64,000 bases of DNA from Contendibacter sp031732755 (GCA_031732755.1 JAVMKI010000066.1:1-64000); one strand, 5' to 3'. Shown: positions 46,118 to 55,352, numbered from the stretch's first letter. Notes: generated by a model not told the origin, from the letters alone. Numbers and translations are program-made.

Positions 46118-47416
46118 TCAAGTCTCCCGTGAGGGTGGCAAAGCAGAATCGGGAATCCACGGCTGGGCGGCCAGCACGGGAGCAACCACGTGAAACGAGC
46201 CGAGCGCGACGATGCGGTCGCCAGCCTCGGCGTCAGCGCGAGCGGCTTGCCAGGCGCTCGCAACGTCATCGTGGGGGGACACCGCCTGAATGCCGGCTGA
46301 ACGCAGCCGCGCCGCCAAGTCGGCGCTCGTGCGTCCCCGCGCGCCAGCGAGCGTTACCGGTCGCCATTCGTCCACAACGCCGGCCAACGCCCGGATAACC
46401 CCATCGGCGTCCTTGTCGGCCAGCAATCCCAGGACCGCCCGGGTGCGCCCGACGCACGCTCGATGGCTTAAATGATGGGCCAGCACAGCGGCGGCGGCGG
46501 GATTATGGGCTACGTCGAGAATCCACTCCACCGGGCCAGGAACGATCTGAAACCGACCCGGCAACCAGGCTTGCGTCAATCCGGCGCGAATGGCGGCGGC
46601 GGCCACTGGCAACCGGTCACGCAGGCTGGTCAGGGTCATCAGCGCGGCGGCGGCGTTGCTCAGTTGTTGCTCGCCGGCCAGCGTCGGCAACGGCAGTTCC
46701 GCCACCCGCGCGGCATCCGATCGCCAGCGCCAGGTGGCGCCCACCCGGCCAAAGTCATAATCGACACCGACTCGCCGCAAGCGCGCGCCAAGCGCGCGGG
46801 CGTGTTCGAGCAACCGTGGCGGTGGATCGGGATCGGCGCAAATCGCCGGGCGACCGGTGCGGAAAATACCCGCCTTTTCGTAACCGATGCTGTCACGGTC
46901 CGGCCCCAGCCAGTCGGTATGGTCGAGGGCAATGCTGGTCACCAACGCGGCGTCGGCGTCCACGACGTTGACGGCGTCCAATCGCCCGCCGAGGCCGACT
47001 TCCAGCACCGCGACCTCCACGCCGGCTTCCCGAAACCGCTCCAGCGCCGCCAAGGTGCCAAACTCGAAGTAAGTCAAGGAAATATCGCCGCGCGCCGCAT
47101 CAATGCGGGCGAACGTCTGGCACAGCGCTTCGTCGCTCGCCTCGACCCCGTCCACCCGAACGCGTTCGTTATAACGCAGCAGGTGCGGCGAGACATAAGC
47201 GCCGACCCGATAGCCAGCGGCGCGCAGGATGGCGTCCAGAAACGCCACGCAGGAACCTTTACCGTTCGTGCCCCCCACCGTGATGACCGTGAAGGGCGGA
47301 GCGCCGGGTTGCAGGCGGCGCAATACCGTCCGCACCCGTTCCAGGCCCAGTTCGATGGTCCTGGGATGGAGGGTTTCCTGCCAGCGCAACCAGTCTTCCA
47401 GCGTGGTGAATCGCAT
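46118..47416 (-). CDS. folC: Dihydrofolate/folylpolyglutamate synthase
   Basis: A 432-residue Mur-ligase-like enzyme that makes dihydrofolate and adds glutamates. P-loop VGGTNGKGSCVAFL near residue 48, SPHLLRYNERVRVDG, EVGLGGRLDAVNVV and TSIALDHTDWLG, then DVAHNPAAAAVLA in the C-terminal domain. It has the standard accD-folC-dedD-cvpA neighbourhood. It is complete. Confidence 0.95.
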   Translation of the reverse strand: MRFTTLEDWLRWQETLHPRTIELGLERVRTVLRRLQPGAPPFTVITVGGTNGKGSCVAFLDAILRAAGYRVGAYVSPHLLRYNERVRVDGVEASDEALCQTFARIDAARGDISLTYFEFGTLAALERFREAGVEVAVLEVGLGGRLDAVNVVDADAALVTSIALDHTDWLGPDRDSIGYEKAGIFRTGRPAICADPDPPPRLLEHARALGARLRRVGVDYDFGRVGATWRWRSDAARVAELPLPTLAGEQQLSNAAAALMTLTSLRDRLPVAAAAIRAGLTQAWLPGRFQIVPGPVEWILDVAHNPAAAAVLAHHLSHRACVGRTRAVLGLLADKDADGVIRALAGVVDEWRPVTLAGARGRTSADLAARLRSAGIQAVSPHDDVASAWQAARADAEAGDRIVALGSFHVVAPVLAAQPWIPDSALPPSRET

Positions 47417-47454
47417 CGCACCATCCCACGGTCAAACGGCGGGCCTACTCTACG

Positions 47455-48318
47455 TCACGCCGGCGCGGTGCAACCGGTCAGCAGCGCCAGCAGGGAGGCC
47501 AATCGGTCGCGCAGTTCGCGCCGATCCACGATCAGGTCAATCGCACCATGCTCCAACAGGAACTCGCTGCGCTGGAAACCTTCCGGCAGTTTTTCCCGCA
47601 CGGTTTGCTCGATGACCCGTGGCCCGGCGAAACCGATGAGCGCCTTGGGTTCGGCCATGTTGATGTCGCCCAGCATCGCCAGGCTGGCGGACACGCCGCC
47701 GGTGGTGGGATGCGTCAGCACCGAAATGTAGGGAACTCCATGTTCGGCCAGCCGGGTCAGCGCCGCGCTGGTCTTGGCCATCTGCATCAGCGACACCAAT
47801 GCCTCCTGCATCCGGGCGCCGCCACTGGCCGAGAAACAAATGAACGGAATATGCTCGTTGAGAGCGACTTGGGCGGCGCGGACGAAGCGTTCGCCGACCA
47901 CCGAACCCATCGAACCCGCCATGAATTCGAACTCGAACGCCGCGGCCACCACTGGTATCCCCTTGAGCAAGCCGCGCATGGCAATCAAGGCGTCTTTTTC
48001 CTCACTGGTTTTTTGCGCCTGCGCCAGCCGGTCCCGGTATTTCTTGCCGTCCTTGAATTTGAGGAAATCGGTGGGTTCGAGGTCGTCGCCGATCTCGGCG
48101 CGGTCGTGTTCATCGAGCAAGCCTTGCAAGCGCTGACGCGCGCCGAGATACATGTGATGCGCGCACTTGGGACAAACCCGAAGGTTGCGCTCCAGCTCGA
48201 CGCGATACAGCACGGCGTTGCATTCCTCGCACTTGCTCCACAGCCCCTCGGGCATCTGGTGCCGGTTGCGGCCGTCGGTGCGAATGCGGGTGGGAACGAG
48301 TTTTTCGTACCAGCTCAT
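47455..48318 (-). CDS. accD: Acetyl-CoA carboxylase carboxyltransferase subunit beta
   Basis: A 287-residue AccD. The four-Cys zinc ribbon is in KCEECNAVLY and CPKCAHH. The crotonase-type transferase fold follows with FEFEFMAGSMGSVVGERF, CFSASGGARMQEALVSLMQM, SVLTHPTTGGVSASLAMLGD and IGFAGPRVIEQTVREKLPEGFQ. It works with AccA to carboxylate acetyl-CoA from biotin on AccB. It is preceded by trpA (69-base gap) and followed by folC. Confidence 0.97.
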   Translation of the reverse strand: MSWYEKLVPTRIRTDGRNRHQMPEGLWSKCEECNAVLYRVELERNLRVCPKCAHHMYLGARQRLQGLLDEHDRAEIGDDLEPTDFLKFKDGKKYRDRLAQAQKTSEEKDALIAMRGLLKGIPVVAAAFEFEFMAGSMGSVVGERFVRAAQVALNEHIPFICFSASGGARMQEALVSLMQMAKTSAALTRLAEHGVPYISVLTHPTTGGVSASLAMLGDINMAEPKALIGFAGPRVIEQTVREKLPEGFQRSEFLLEHGAIDLIVDRRELRDRLASLLALLTGCTAPA

Positions 48319-48387
48319 GAAAGAGGATCAGTGGTGGAAGCCATGCCAGAGGTGGGGGACGGACAACCTTGCTTTCGCCTTTCGTCC

Positions 48388-49197
48388 TTAGCCTTTCGCC
48401 TCCATGGCTTCCCGCATCGCGCCAAGCAATGCGCCGACATCCTGGCGCATCCGCTCCGGCTCATCGGCCAGTTCGCCCATTTTGCTGACCAGCGCGCTGC
48501 CCACCACCACGGCATCGGCGACTTGGGCGACGGCGGCGGCGGTGGCCGGGTCCCGGATGCCAAAGCCGACACCCAGCGGCAGGTCGGTCAGGGTCCGAAT
48601 CTCGGCCAGCTTGTCGGCCACTTCCGCGACATTGAGCGCCGCCGAACCGGTCACGCCTTTCAGCGAGACGTAATACAGATAACCCCGCGCCAGCTCGGCG
48701 GTATGCCGAATGCGCTCGGCGGAACTGGTCGGGGCCAGCAGGAAGATGGGAGCGATGTCGGCAGCCGTGAGCAACCCAGCCAATTCGGTGGCTTCCTCCG
48801 GCGGCAGGTCCACGGTCAACACTCCATCCACCCCGGCGGCGTGGGCGCCGGTGACGAAGGCGTCGTAGCCCATGCTTTCAATGGGGTTGAGATAGCCCAT
48901 CAGCACCACGGGCGTTTCGGCATCGGTCTGGCGAAATTCGCGCACCTGCTCCAACACCCGCCGTAGCGACATGCCCTGGGCCAGCGCCCGTTCGCAGGCT
49001 TTCTGGATGACGGGACCATCGGCCATTGGGTCGGAAAACGGCACGCCCAATTCGAGGATGTCCGCCCCGGCCCGCACCAGGGCGTGCAGCATCGGCACGG
49101 TCAGTTCCGGGCGTGGATCACCGGCGGTGATGTAGGGAATCAGGGCCTTGCGACCCGCGCGGCGCAAGTCGACAAAACAGCGGGCGATGCGATTCAT
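48388..49197 (-). CDS. trpA: Tryptophan synthase alpha chain
   Basis: A 269-residue TIM barrel that releases indole from indole-3-glycerol phosphate. The start MNRIARCFVDLRRAGRKALIPYITAGDP is typical. Catalytic Glu is in ILELGVPFSDPMADGP, Asp in VDGVLTVDLPPEE; phosphate loop VGFGIRDPATAA and GSALVSKM. An in-frame GTG at 49215 overlaps the trpB stop (GTGA) and would add six residues; ATG 49197 gives the family length. trpB and trpA act as an alpha2beta2 complex. Confidence 0.96.
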   Translation of the reverse strand: MNRIARCFVDLRRAGRKALIPYITAGDPRPELTVPMLHALVRAGADILELGVPFSDPMADGPVIQKACERALAQGMSLRRVLEQVREFRQTDAETPVVLMGYLNPIESMGYDAFVTGAHAAGVDGVLTVDLPPEEATELAGLLTAADIAPIFLLAPTSSAERIRHTAELARGYLYYVSLKGVTGSAALNVAEVADKLAEIRTLTDLPLGVGFGIRDPATAAAVAQVADAVVVGSALVSKMGELADEPERMRQDVGALLGAMREAMEAKG

Positions 49198-49211
49198 GCG
49201 ATGAAACTCGT

Positions 49212-50438
49212 TCACAGTTGAATACCTTCCAGCTTGGCGACCGTGTAGATGTCCTTGTCGCCGCGCCCGGACAGGTTGACCACGATATGCTGATCTGGGC
49301 GCATGGTCGGGGCCAATTGGGTGACGTAGGCCAGGGCGTGGCTGCTTTCCAGCGCCGGGATAATGCCCTCGATGCGGGTCAGGTCGTGAAAGCCGCGCAA
49401 CGCCTCGGCATCGGTGACGGCGACGTAACGCGCCCGGCCAACGTCCTTGAGCCAGGCGTGTTCCGGGCCAACGCCAGGGTAATCCAGTCCGGCGGACACC
49501 GAATGGGTTTCGGTGATCTGGCCATTTTCGTCGTTGAGCAGATAGGTGCGGTTGCCGTGCAGCACGCCGGGCCGACCGGCGCAGAGGGTGGCGGCGTGGC
49601 GGCCGGTCTCGATGCCCGAACCAGCGGCTTCAACGCCGTAGATCGCCACTTCGCTGTCGTTCAGGAACGGATGGAACAGGCCGATGGCATTGGAACCGCC
49701 ACCGACGCAGGCCACCAACGCATCCGGCAGGCGGCCGTAATCGTTCAGCATCTGCTCGCGCGCCTCGCGACCGATCACCGCCTGGAATTCGCGCACCATC
49801 ACCGGATAGGGATGCGGACCGGCCACCGTGCCGATCATGTAAAAGGTGTTATCTACGTTGGTGACCCAATCGCGCAAGGCTTCGTTCAGGGCGTCCTTGA
49901 GGGTGCGCGAACCCGAAGTGACCGGCTGGACGGTCGCCCCCAGCAGCCGCATCCGATACACATTCAACGCCTGGCGTTGGATGTCCTCCGACCCCATGTA
50001 GACCACGCATTCCATGCCCAGCCGGGCGGCGACGGTGGCGGAAGCGACACCGTGCTGGCCAGCGCCAGTCTCGGCGATCAACCGGGTCTTGCCCATCCGC
50101 TTGGCCAGCAGCGCTTGACCGACGGTGTTGTTGATCTTGTGGGCGCCGGTGTGATTGAGGTCCTCACGCTTGAGATGGATTTGCGCGCCGCCGAGCTGCC
50201 GGCTCCAACGCTCGGCGTGATAGAGCGGTGTGGGGCGGCCGACGTAGCGGGCCAGATCGATATCCAGTTCCGCCAGAAATTCGGGGTCGCTGCGATAGGC
50301 CCGCCAGGCGGCGTCCAGCTCATGCAAGGCTTCCATCAGGGTTTCGGCGACGAATCGGCCACCGTAACGGCCAAAATGGCCAGCGCGGTCGGGGAACTGA
50401 CTGAAGTCCACCGGGTTACGCAGGGCTTTCGCGATCAT
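49212..50438 (-). CDS. trpB: Tryptophan synthase beta chain
   Basis: A 408-residue PLP enzyme that joins indole and serine. HLKREDLNHTGAHKINN holds the PLP Lys, ETGAGQHGVA is the serine-substrate loop, and CVGGGSNAIG binds the PLP phosphate. ATG 50438 has AGAGG 6 bases upstream and was chosen over a GTG at 50444. The start lies 23 bases inside trpF, so the two are translationally coupled. Length matches the family. Confidence 0.97.
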   Translation of the reverse strand: MIAKALRNPVDFSQFPDRAGHFGRYGGRFVAETLMEALHELDAAWRAYRSDPEFLAELDIDLARYVGRPTPLYHAERWSRQLGGAQIHLKREDLNHTGAHKINNTVGQALLAKRMGKTRLIAETGAGQHGVASATVAARLGMECVVYMGSEDIQRQALNVYRMRLLGATVQPVTSGSRTLKDALNEALRDWVTNVDNTFYMIGTVAGPHPYPVMVREFQAVIGREAREQMLNDYGRLPDALVACVGGGSNAIGLFHPFLNDSEVAIYGVEAAGSGIETGRHAATLCAGRPGVLHGNRTYLLNDENGQITETHSVSAGLDYPGVGPEHAWLKDVGRARYVAVTDAEALRGFHDLTRIEGIIPALESSHALAYVTQLAPTMRPDQHIVVNLSGRGDKDIYTVAKLEGIQL

Positions 50439-51057
50439 ACACACCTCTTAAAAATGCGCGCATCAGTTCGGCGTCCTTGATGCCCTTGGCCGACTCGACT
50501 CCGCTGCTGACATCCACCGCGTAGGGCTGGACCTGGCGGATCGCCTCGGCGACGTTGCCGGGATGCAACCCACCGGCCAGGATGAGCGGCTTGCACCGGT
50601 CGGTGGGAATTCGGGTCCAGTCGAAGCCCTGGCCGGTGCCGCCCATTTGGCGGCCGCCATGGCTGTCCAGCAAGAGGCCCGCCGCTGCAGCGAATTGTCG
50701 TTCGTAGCCCAATACGTCGGCGTTGGCGCCCATCGGCACGGCCTTGAGGTAGGGCAAACCGAACGAGGCGCAGTAGTCGGGGTTTTCGTCGCCGTGAAAT
50801 TGCAGCAGATGGAACGGTACGCAGTCGATCACGCGCTTCACCGCTGCGGGTTCCGTGTTCATGAACAAACCGACCACCGTGACGAAGGGCGGCAACGCCG
50901 CGACGATCCGTTGCGCGGTTTCCACGTCCACGAATCGGGGGCTGGGCGGATAAAACACCAGGCCGATGGCGTCCGCGCCCAGTCGGGCCGCGGCCACGCC
51001 GTCCTCGGGACGGGTGATGCCGCAAATCTTGACGCGGGTGCGGGGAATCGGGGTCAT
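50416..51057 (-). CDS. trpF: Phosphoribosylanthranilate isomerase
   Basis: A 213-residue TIM-barrel enzyme of tryptophan synthesis. Catalytic Cys in VKICGITRPEDG, Asp in AVDVSSGVESAKGIKD; also GADAIGLVFYPPSPRFV and LLQFHGDENPDYC. It leads trpF-trpB-trpA. truA, often just upstream in gammaproteobacteria, is not present; a beta-helix gene lies there instead. Confidence 0.96.
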   Translation of the reverse strand: MTPIPRTRVKICGITRPEDGVAAARLGADAIGLVFYPPSPRFVDVETAQRIVAALPPFVTVVGLFMNTEPAAVKRVIDCVPFHLLQFHGDENPDYCASFGLPYLKAVPMGANADVLGYERQFAAAAGLLLDSHGGRQMGGTGQGFDWTRIPTDRCKPLILAGGLHPGNVAEAIRQVQPYAVDVSSGVESAKGIKDAELMRAFLRGVYDRESPA

Positions 51058-51163
51058 GGGTCGAGAGCGGGAGACAGGCAGGGATGATCAAGGGAAACTA
51101 AGACTATCAGAAATCCGGATGGTTGGTAGAGTAAGAAAAGGGGCCGGGTTATGTGTGGGAACA

Positions 51164-51202
51164 GGCTTACCCGCGATCAAGGTTGGCCGCCGCAGGTAAG
51201 CC
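51164..51202. repeat. Intergenic inverted repeat upstream of trpF
   Basis: GGCTTACC and GGTAAGCC pair across a 23-base GC-rich loop, in the spacer between the trpF start and the end of the beta-helix gene. It could be a REP-like element, part of the trp leader, or a terminator of the beta-helix gene read from upstream. No trp attenuator peptide was seen. Confidence 0.4.
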
Positions 51203-51282
51203 CGCCTCACAATCCATAGAAGAGGCCGCATTAGACCCACGAACCAGGCTAACGCTGAGCGCGCTACTGGCCTGGGAGGAAG

Positions 51283-53646
51283 TCAGTGCCTGGCCAACTG
51301 GGCGAGCTGGCCCGGCTGGTTAACCCAGCCGGTCAGGTCGGTGCTGTACCAGATGGTGCCATTGGCGGCCAGGCCGCTCAGGTCAACGCGACCATCGCCG
51401 TTGAGGTCGCTGACCACCAACTGGCTCAACGCGCCGGGCAGTTGGGTCCAGCCGCTCAGGGTGGTGCTGTACCAGACCGAGCCGTTGCTGGCGATCCCGG
51501 CCAGATCGGCCCGGCCGTCGCCATTGAGGTCGCCCACTTGCAATTGGGCCAGTTGGCCGGGCGCCTGGGTCCAGCCGTTCAGGGTGGTACTGTACCAGAC
51601 CGAGCCGTTGGCGGCGATGCCAGCCAGATCCGCCTTGCCGTCACCATTGATATCGCCCACTTGCAGTTGGGCTAGTTGGCCGGGCACCTGGGTCCAGCCG
51701 TTCAGGGTGGTGCTATACCAGATGGTGCCGTTGCCGGCGATTCCGGCTAGGTCAGCCTTGCCGTCGCCGTTGAGATCGCCCACTTGCAGTTGGGCCAGTT
51801 GGCCGGGCACCTGGGTCCAGCCGTTCAGGGTGGTGCTGTACCAGATCGAGCCGTCGCTGGCCAATCCGACCAGATCATCCCTGCCGTCGCCATTGAAGTC
51901 GCCCACCCCCATCTGGCTCAGTCCGCCAGGGGCGCTGGTCCAGGGACTGCGGTTGGTGGTGTACCAGATCGTGCCGTCACCGGCGATGCCGGCCAAATCG
52001 CCCTCACCATCGCCGTTGAAGTCCCCCACGTATAGATGGGCCAGTTGTCCGGGCAGACTGCCCCAGGTGTTGCTGGCGCTAGCGAAGTCCGGTGCGTCGC
52101 TGGTGTCCAGCCCTTCGGCAGGAGTGCCCAATGGTTTTACCACCCAAGGGTTTACCGTCGTGTAATAGATTTGGCCAGCGCTGGTCAGTCCGGCTAGCAA
52201 GCTATCCGGCGGCTGTACATCGACAGCGCCGATATCCACCTTGCCGTTAACAATACGCGGGAAACCGTCGCCACGTTGATCTGTGGTAACGCCAGTGGGA
52301 ATCAGGTTGTTATTGCCCGCGTTAATCGCGGGGCTACCGACAACCAGGGAGTGAGTTTGTGTGGGACCGCCGTTGTCCGCCAATGGGCCAATGACACTGC
52401 TGACTGGGCCAGCGATGATTTCACTGGGAGATGGTGTTGCACCCTCCACTCCGGAAACGCCATTTTCGCCAAACAGGTTGTAACCACCCTGCAAGCCAGA
52501 ATCGGTGTAGAGATTCCCACTAATGCTGCTTGCCGTATTACCCGCCACAATGCTATTACTTATTATGGCCGGAGCATTTACACCACCAGCGGTTTTAATC
52601 CCACCGCCTTCGTTAATTGTCTTATTGCCGGTCAAGGTACTGTTGGCGACGGTCAGCGTCCCTTTATTAAAAATCCCACCACCATCATAATTAGATAAAT
52701 TGCCAGACAGGGTACTGTTGATCACTGTTAGCGTTCCAGGGATATACCCAGAGTTATTGATACCACCACCAAAATAGGATGCTACGTTGTTAGACAGCGC
52801 GCTATTGCTCAAGATCAGAATGCCACTTTCGTTGGAAATTCCCCCCCCTTCCTGACTAGCTGTATTACCAGAAAAGGTGCTGTCAGTAACAGTCAAAGTG
52901 CTGTTGCTAACCTTGCAAATCCCACCGCCATACACTGCTTCATTAGCAGTAAAGGTGCTATTATTAATAGTTAAAGAAGTATCGCCGATATGAAAAATAC
53001 CACCGCCCTTACTAGTGCCACCGCCACCGAAACTAACCTTATTACCTGACAGGGTGAGACGAATAGCGCTGATAATAGAGCCACTGTTATAAATCCCTCC
53101 TCCATTATTGCCGATGGCTTCGTTGTTGGACAAGATAATATCATTAAGCGCCAGACTGCCTGAATTACAAATTCCACCGCCACCTTTGGCTACATTACCG
53201 GCTAGGGTAAGATTGCTCAGCGTCAAGAATCCAGTGTTAGAAATACCACCACCACAATCGCCGGTCCAGTAACTAATTTTACTACCCTCCTTGATCGTTA
53301 ACCCACTGATGGTTGTCCCCAGGCTGGAGATGAAAAACACGCGATCGGCGTGATTGCCGCTCACGGCCAGCACGCTTTCTCCTGGACCGTTGATGGTCAT
53401 CCGTCCGGTGATCGCGATTTCCCCAGAAGTCAAGGTGATCGTCCCGATCAAGCTGGGCTGGAACTCGATAGTATGGGTGGTGGTCGGGATAGCGTTGGCG
53501 TCGAAGATTGCCTGCCGCAAAGAACCTGCACCGCCGTCGTTGAGATTGGTGACGATGAAAGTAGCTGCCTTGGCAGGAAAGCTCACTATTGCCGCTAACA
53601 ATAATGATATAGATGGGATGAAAAGCAGTGGGCGATGGCAAAACAT
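51283..53646 (-). CDS. Secreted right-handed beta-helix protein with six FG-GAP/VCBS repeats
   Basis: A 787-residue exported protein. Signal peptide residues 1-27 (cleaved after FPAKA). The mature protein begins TFIVTNLNDGGAGSLRQAI, the opening common to choice-of-anchor beta-helix proteins. Residues about 100-420 are a parallel beta-helix with repeated (I/L)xNSTxxGNxAxxGGGI turns. Residues 540-785 are six repeats of exactly 41 residues, each starting VGD(F/L/I)NGDG, a Ca-binding DxNxDG-type loop, followed by DLAGIA and a WYST strand, giving a likely beta-propeller. There is no LPXTG or autotransporter domain. It probably acts at the cell surface or outside; substrate unknown. The helix part is AT-richer than its neighbours. 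Confidence 0.88.
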   Translation of the reverse strand: MFCHRPLLFIPSISLLLAAIVSFPAKAATFIVTNLNDGGAGSLRQAIFDANAIPTTTHTIEFQPSLIGTITLTSGEIAITGRMTINGPGESVLAVSGNHADRVFFISSLGTTISGLTIKEGSKISYWTGDCGGGISNTGFLTLSNLTLAGNVAKGGGGICNSGSLALNDIILSNNEAIGNNGGGIYNSGSIISAIRLTLSGNKVSFGGGGTSKGGGIFHIGDTSLTINNSTFTANEAVYGGGICKVSNSTLTVTDSTFSGNTASQEGGGISNESGILILSNSALSNNVASYFGGGINNSGYIPGTLTVINSTLSGNLSNYDGGGIFNKGTLTVANSTLTGNKTINEGGGIKTAGGVNAPAIISNSIVAGNTASSISGNLYTDSGLQGGYNLFGENGVSGVEGATPSPSEIIAGPVSSVIGPLADNGGPTQTHSLVVGSPAINAGNNNLIPTGVTTDQRGDGFPRIVNGKVDIGAVDVQPPDSLLAGLTSAGQIYYTTVNPWVVKPLGTPAEGLDTSDAPDFASASNTWGSLPGQLAHLYVGDFNGDGEGDLAGIAGDGTIWYTTNRSPWTSAPGGLSQMGVGDFNGDGRDDLVGLASDGSIWYSTTLNGWTQVPGQLAQLQVGDLNGDGKADLAGIAGNGTIWYSTTLNGWTQVPGQLAQLQVGDINGDGKADLAGIAANGSVWYSTTLNGWTQAPGQLAQLQVGDLNGDGRADLAGIASNGSVWYSTTLSGWTQLPGALSQLVVSDLNGDGRVDLSGLAANGTIWYSTDLTGWVNQPGQLAQLARH
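51292..52029 (-). repeat. Six tandem 123-bp repeats inside the beta-helix gene
   Basis: Six head-to-tail units of 123 bp code for the 41-residue VCBS-like repeats. The middle three units are nearly identical at DNA level, for example the recurring CCGTTCAGGGTGGT and GCCATTGAGGTCGCC stretches; the first and last are more diverged. This is a coding repeat, open to unit gain or loss by recombination. Confidence 0.85.
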
Positions 53647-54020
53647 ACTTTAGAGTTCTCCGATTAAGGGGGTACGACTTGAAGCATCATAGCAAAACGG
53701 TCAATTGTAAATCGATAAAGGCAGGCTGCTGACCCGCAATGGTAGGCGATACAGAACAGGCCGAGCCAGTGATCAGACTTGCATCGAAGACGGGAGAGAA
53801 AAATAGGAGATGGGGGAACCGTTTTTAGAGCCTGTGCAATAACTCACCACGTAAAAACATAGACTTACTGATGATAGGGTGCCTTTTACGCCAGAAAGGC
53901 CATGATGTCTTCTATAAGTATTTGTTTTCAAAAAACTTATTTTTTGTATAGTCTCTTAATCCCAAAACCCTCACCCCCGGCTCTTCCCCCATCGGTGGGG
54001 GAAAAAACCGGATATAGGGA
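53647..54020. other. 374-bp intergenic region upstream of the beta-helix gene
   Basis: No gene was recognised. It is AT-rich from 53830 to 53970, including runs of T and A near 53925-53945. GAGCCTGTGCAATAACT near 53829 resembles the end of some IS elements, but no partner end was found. A palindrome at 53984-54003 lies just after the acyltransferase gene. Confidence 0.5.
53984..54003. repeat. Palindromic GC-rich repeat after the acyltransferase gene
   Basis: TTCCCCC - ATCGGT - GGGGGAA, preceded by CCCTCACCCCCGGC. It resembles the widespread gammaproteobacterial imperfect palindromes of the CCCTCACCCC...GGGG type found near gene ends. It is 17 bases beyond the acyltransferase stop. The T-run is upstream rather than downstream on the minus strand, so it is not a classical terminator. 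Confidence 0.5.
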
Positions 54021-55352
54021 TCAGTCCAGCGCGCGGTTCAGAATCGCCTCCAGATCGGCAATGACCGGGAGCGCCTTTTCCGGCGGCAGGCGAGCCGCGT
54101 CGAAGTTGACGTTCATCGTCATCCACCCATTGAAGGTGCTGGCCGCATTGAACAAGAGATGATTGAACATCGGACACAGGGCGAAAGACAGCGCTTCGAC
54201 CTGGAACGGCGTCGCGGCGGGCAACGGCGCCAGCCGTCCCACGTTGCTGACCAGGGTCACCTGCGGCGCGATCTCGATCATCTTCTTGAACATGGCGATG
54301 CCATCCGGAGTGGCCAGAAACTCGGCTGGCGATGGAAACAGCGCATAGAACAAGTGTCCGTCGCCGCGTTGCAGCAGGCGCTTGAGGTCGTCGGACACCG
54401 TCCGAGCCAGCGTCCAGAAGTCGCCTTCCGCCTCCAGCCGGTAGACGGTGGTAATCAGGGTCGCGCACATCAGCGGCGAATCGTCGTCCAGCGGTTCGCG
54501 CAAGTACGCGCGCAAGTCGGCGGGGGTGGTCATACCCAGTGTGTGCGGCTCCGCGTCGCCGAAAGCCCGGTGCACGGCAATTAGTTGCGCGGCGCTGACC
54601 GCGCCATGCACGGTCGCTCCGGCGGCGCGGCACCGGTCAATCAGGCGACCCAGCCGCTCCGGGTCCACCCGCAGGGTTTGGAAACGGGGTTTCGTGGTTG
54701 GGGCATGCCGGTCGAAACCGGGGAAGTCATCGAACTTGCCGTAACGCTGCAATTCACCCCTGCGCTGGGTTTTGAAGTCCCTGATGGCTTCCAGGCCGGC
54801 ACCGCCAGTGTAGGCCGGTGGATAAAGATCGTGCAGGGGCTGATAGCCAGGGCGCGGGGTGATGGGCCGGGTCGGGTTAGCGGCGTTGGCCAGGATTTCC
54901 GCCAGCAGCCGGCAACCAGAACGCCCGTCGCCGGCGCTGTGATGAAAAATCAGCGCTACCGTCCAGCGCCCATCGGCCTGATTGAGACGCATCGCCCGGA
55001 CCAGCGGCGCGCTGCCCAGCGGAAACGGCTGCACCAGCGCCTCGGCCAACGGCGTGCGCCAGTCTGATTCAACGGCCACGACTCGGTAGTCTATCGGTGC
55101 GTCGGGGGCGGGAACCCAGATCAGTCGATGCTCCGCGTTGGTGGCGACAGCCGCCCGCAGCAGGACATGTTCCTGTTGCGCACGCGCTAACGCGACCCGC
55201 AGCGCGTCATCATCGAGATCGCCCACACCTTCGGCAATCACCATGAAATTCATTGAGGAAACGTGATCGAGAAACCAGAAGAACGCCTCGGCGGGATCGA
55301 CTCGGCGGGGTAAGGAGATGGAATCCGGGTCTGGAGCGTGTGGTTCGTTCAT
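54021..55352 (-). CDS. WS/DGAT- or PapA-like acyltransferase
   Basis: A 443-residue member of the condensation-domain/WS-DGAT superfamily. The catalytic HHxxxDG motif is intact (HHSAGDG, residues 137-143). The C-terminal part has VSNVGRLAPLP and FNHLLFNAASTFNGWMTMNVNFD, similar to the NVPGP and N-terminal-half partner region of WS/DGAT proteins. Such enzymes join an acyl-CoA or acyl-thioester to an alcohol, making wax esters, triacylglycerol or ester-linked lipids. ATG 55352 was chosen over an upstream in-frame start at 55391. It is last in an operon with KAS III-like and crotonase genes. Confidence 0.82.
   Translation of the reverse strand: MNEPHAPDPDSISLPRRVDPAEAFFWFLDHVSSMNFMVIAEGVGDLDDDALRVALARAQQEHVLLRAAVATNAEHRLIWVPAPDAPIDYRVVAVESDWRTPLAEALVQPFPLGSAPLVRAMRLNQADGRWTVALIFHHSAGDGRSGCRLLAEILANAANPTRPITPRPGYQPLHDLYPPAYTGGAGLEAIRDFKTQRRGELQRYGKFDDFPGFDRHAPTTKPRFQTLRVDPERLGRLIDRCRAAGATVHGAVSAAQLIAVHRAFGDAEPHTLGMTTPADLRAYLREPLDDDSPLMCATLITTVYRLEAEGDFWTLARTVSDDLKRLLQRGDGHLFYALFPSPAEFLATPDGIAMFKKMIEIAPQVTLVSNVGRLAPLPAATPFQVEALSFALCPMFNHLLFNAASTFNGWMTMNVNFDAARLPPEKALPVIADLEAILNRALD

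Noticed and set aside
46472..47731. 419-residue plus-strand open frame
   Set aside because: Antisense to folC and accD; composition shows no real family.
47548..48966. 472-residue plus-strand open frame
   Set aside because: Antisense to accD and trpA and spans their junction; no recognisable domain.
49218..50480. 420-residue plus-strand open frame
   Set aside because: It is antisense to trpB, whose PLP motifs are clear; high GC opens long shadow frames.
51058..51282. trp attenuator or T-box ahead of trpF
   Set aside because: No leader peptide with Trp codons and no terminator/antiterminator pair could be made out; only a single inverted repeat.
51290..52080. Regularly spaced repeats considered as a CRISPR array
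   Set aside because: The period is 123 bp with no unique spacers and the repeats are in frame, coding for 41-residue protein units.
53829..53846. Possible IS end upstream of the beta-helix gene
   Set aside because: Only one end-like sequence was seen, with no partner, transposase or target duplication.
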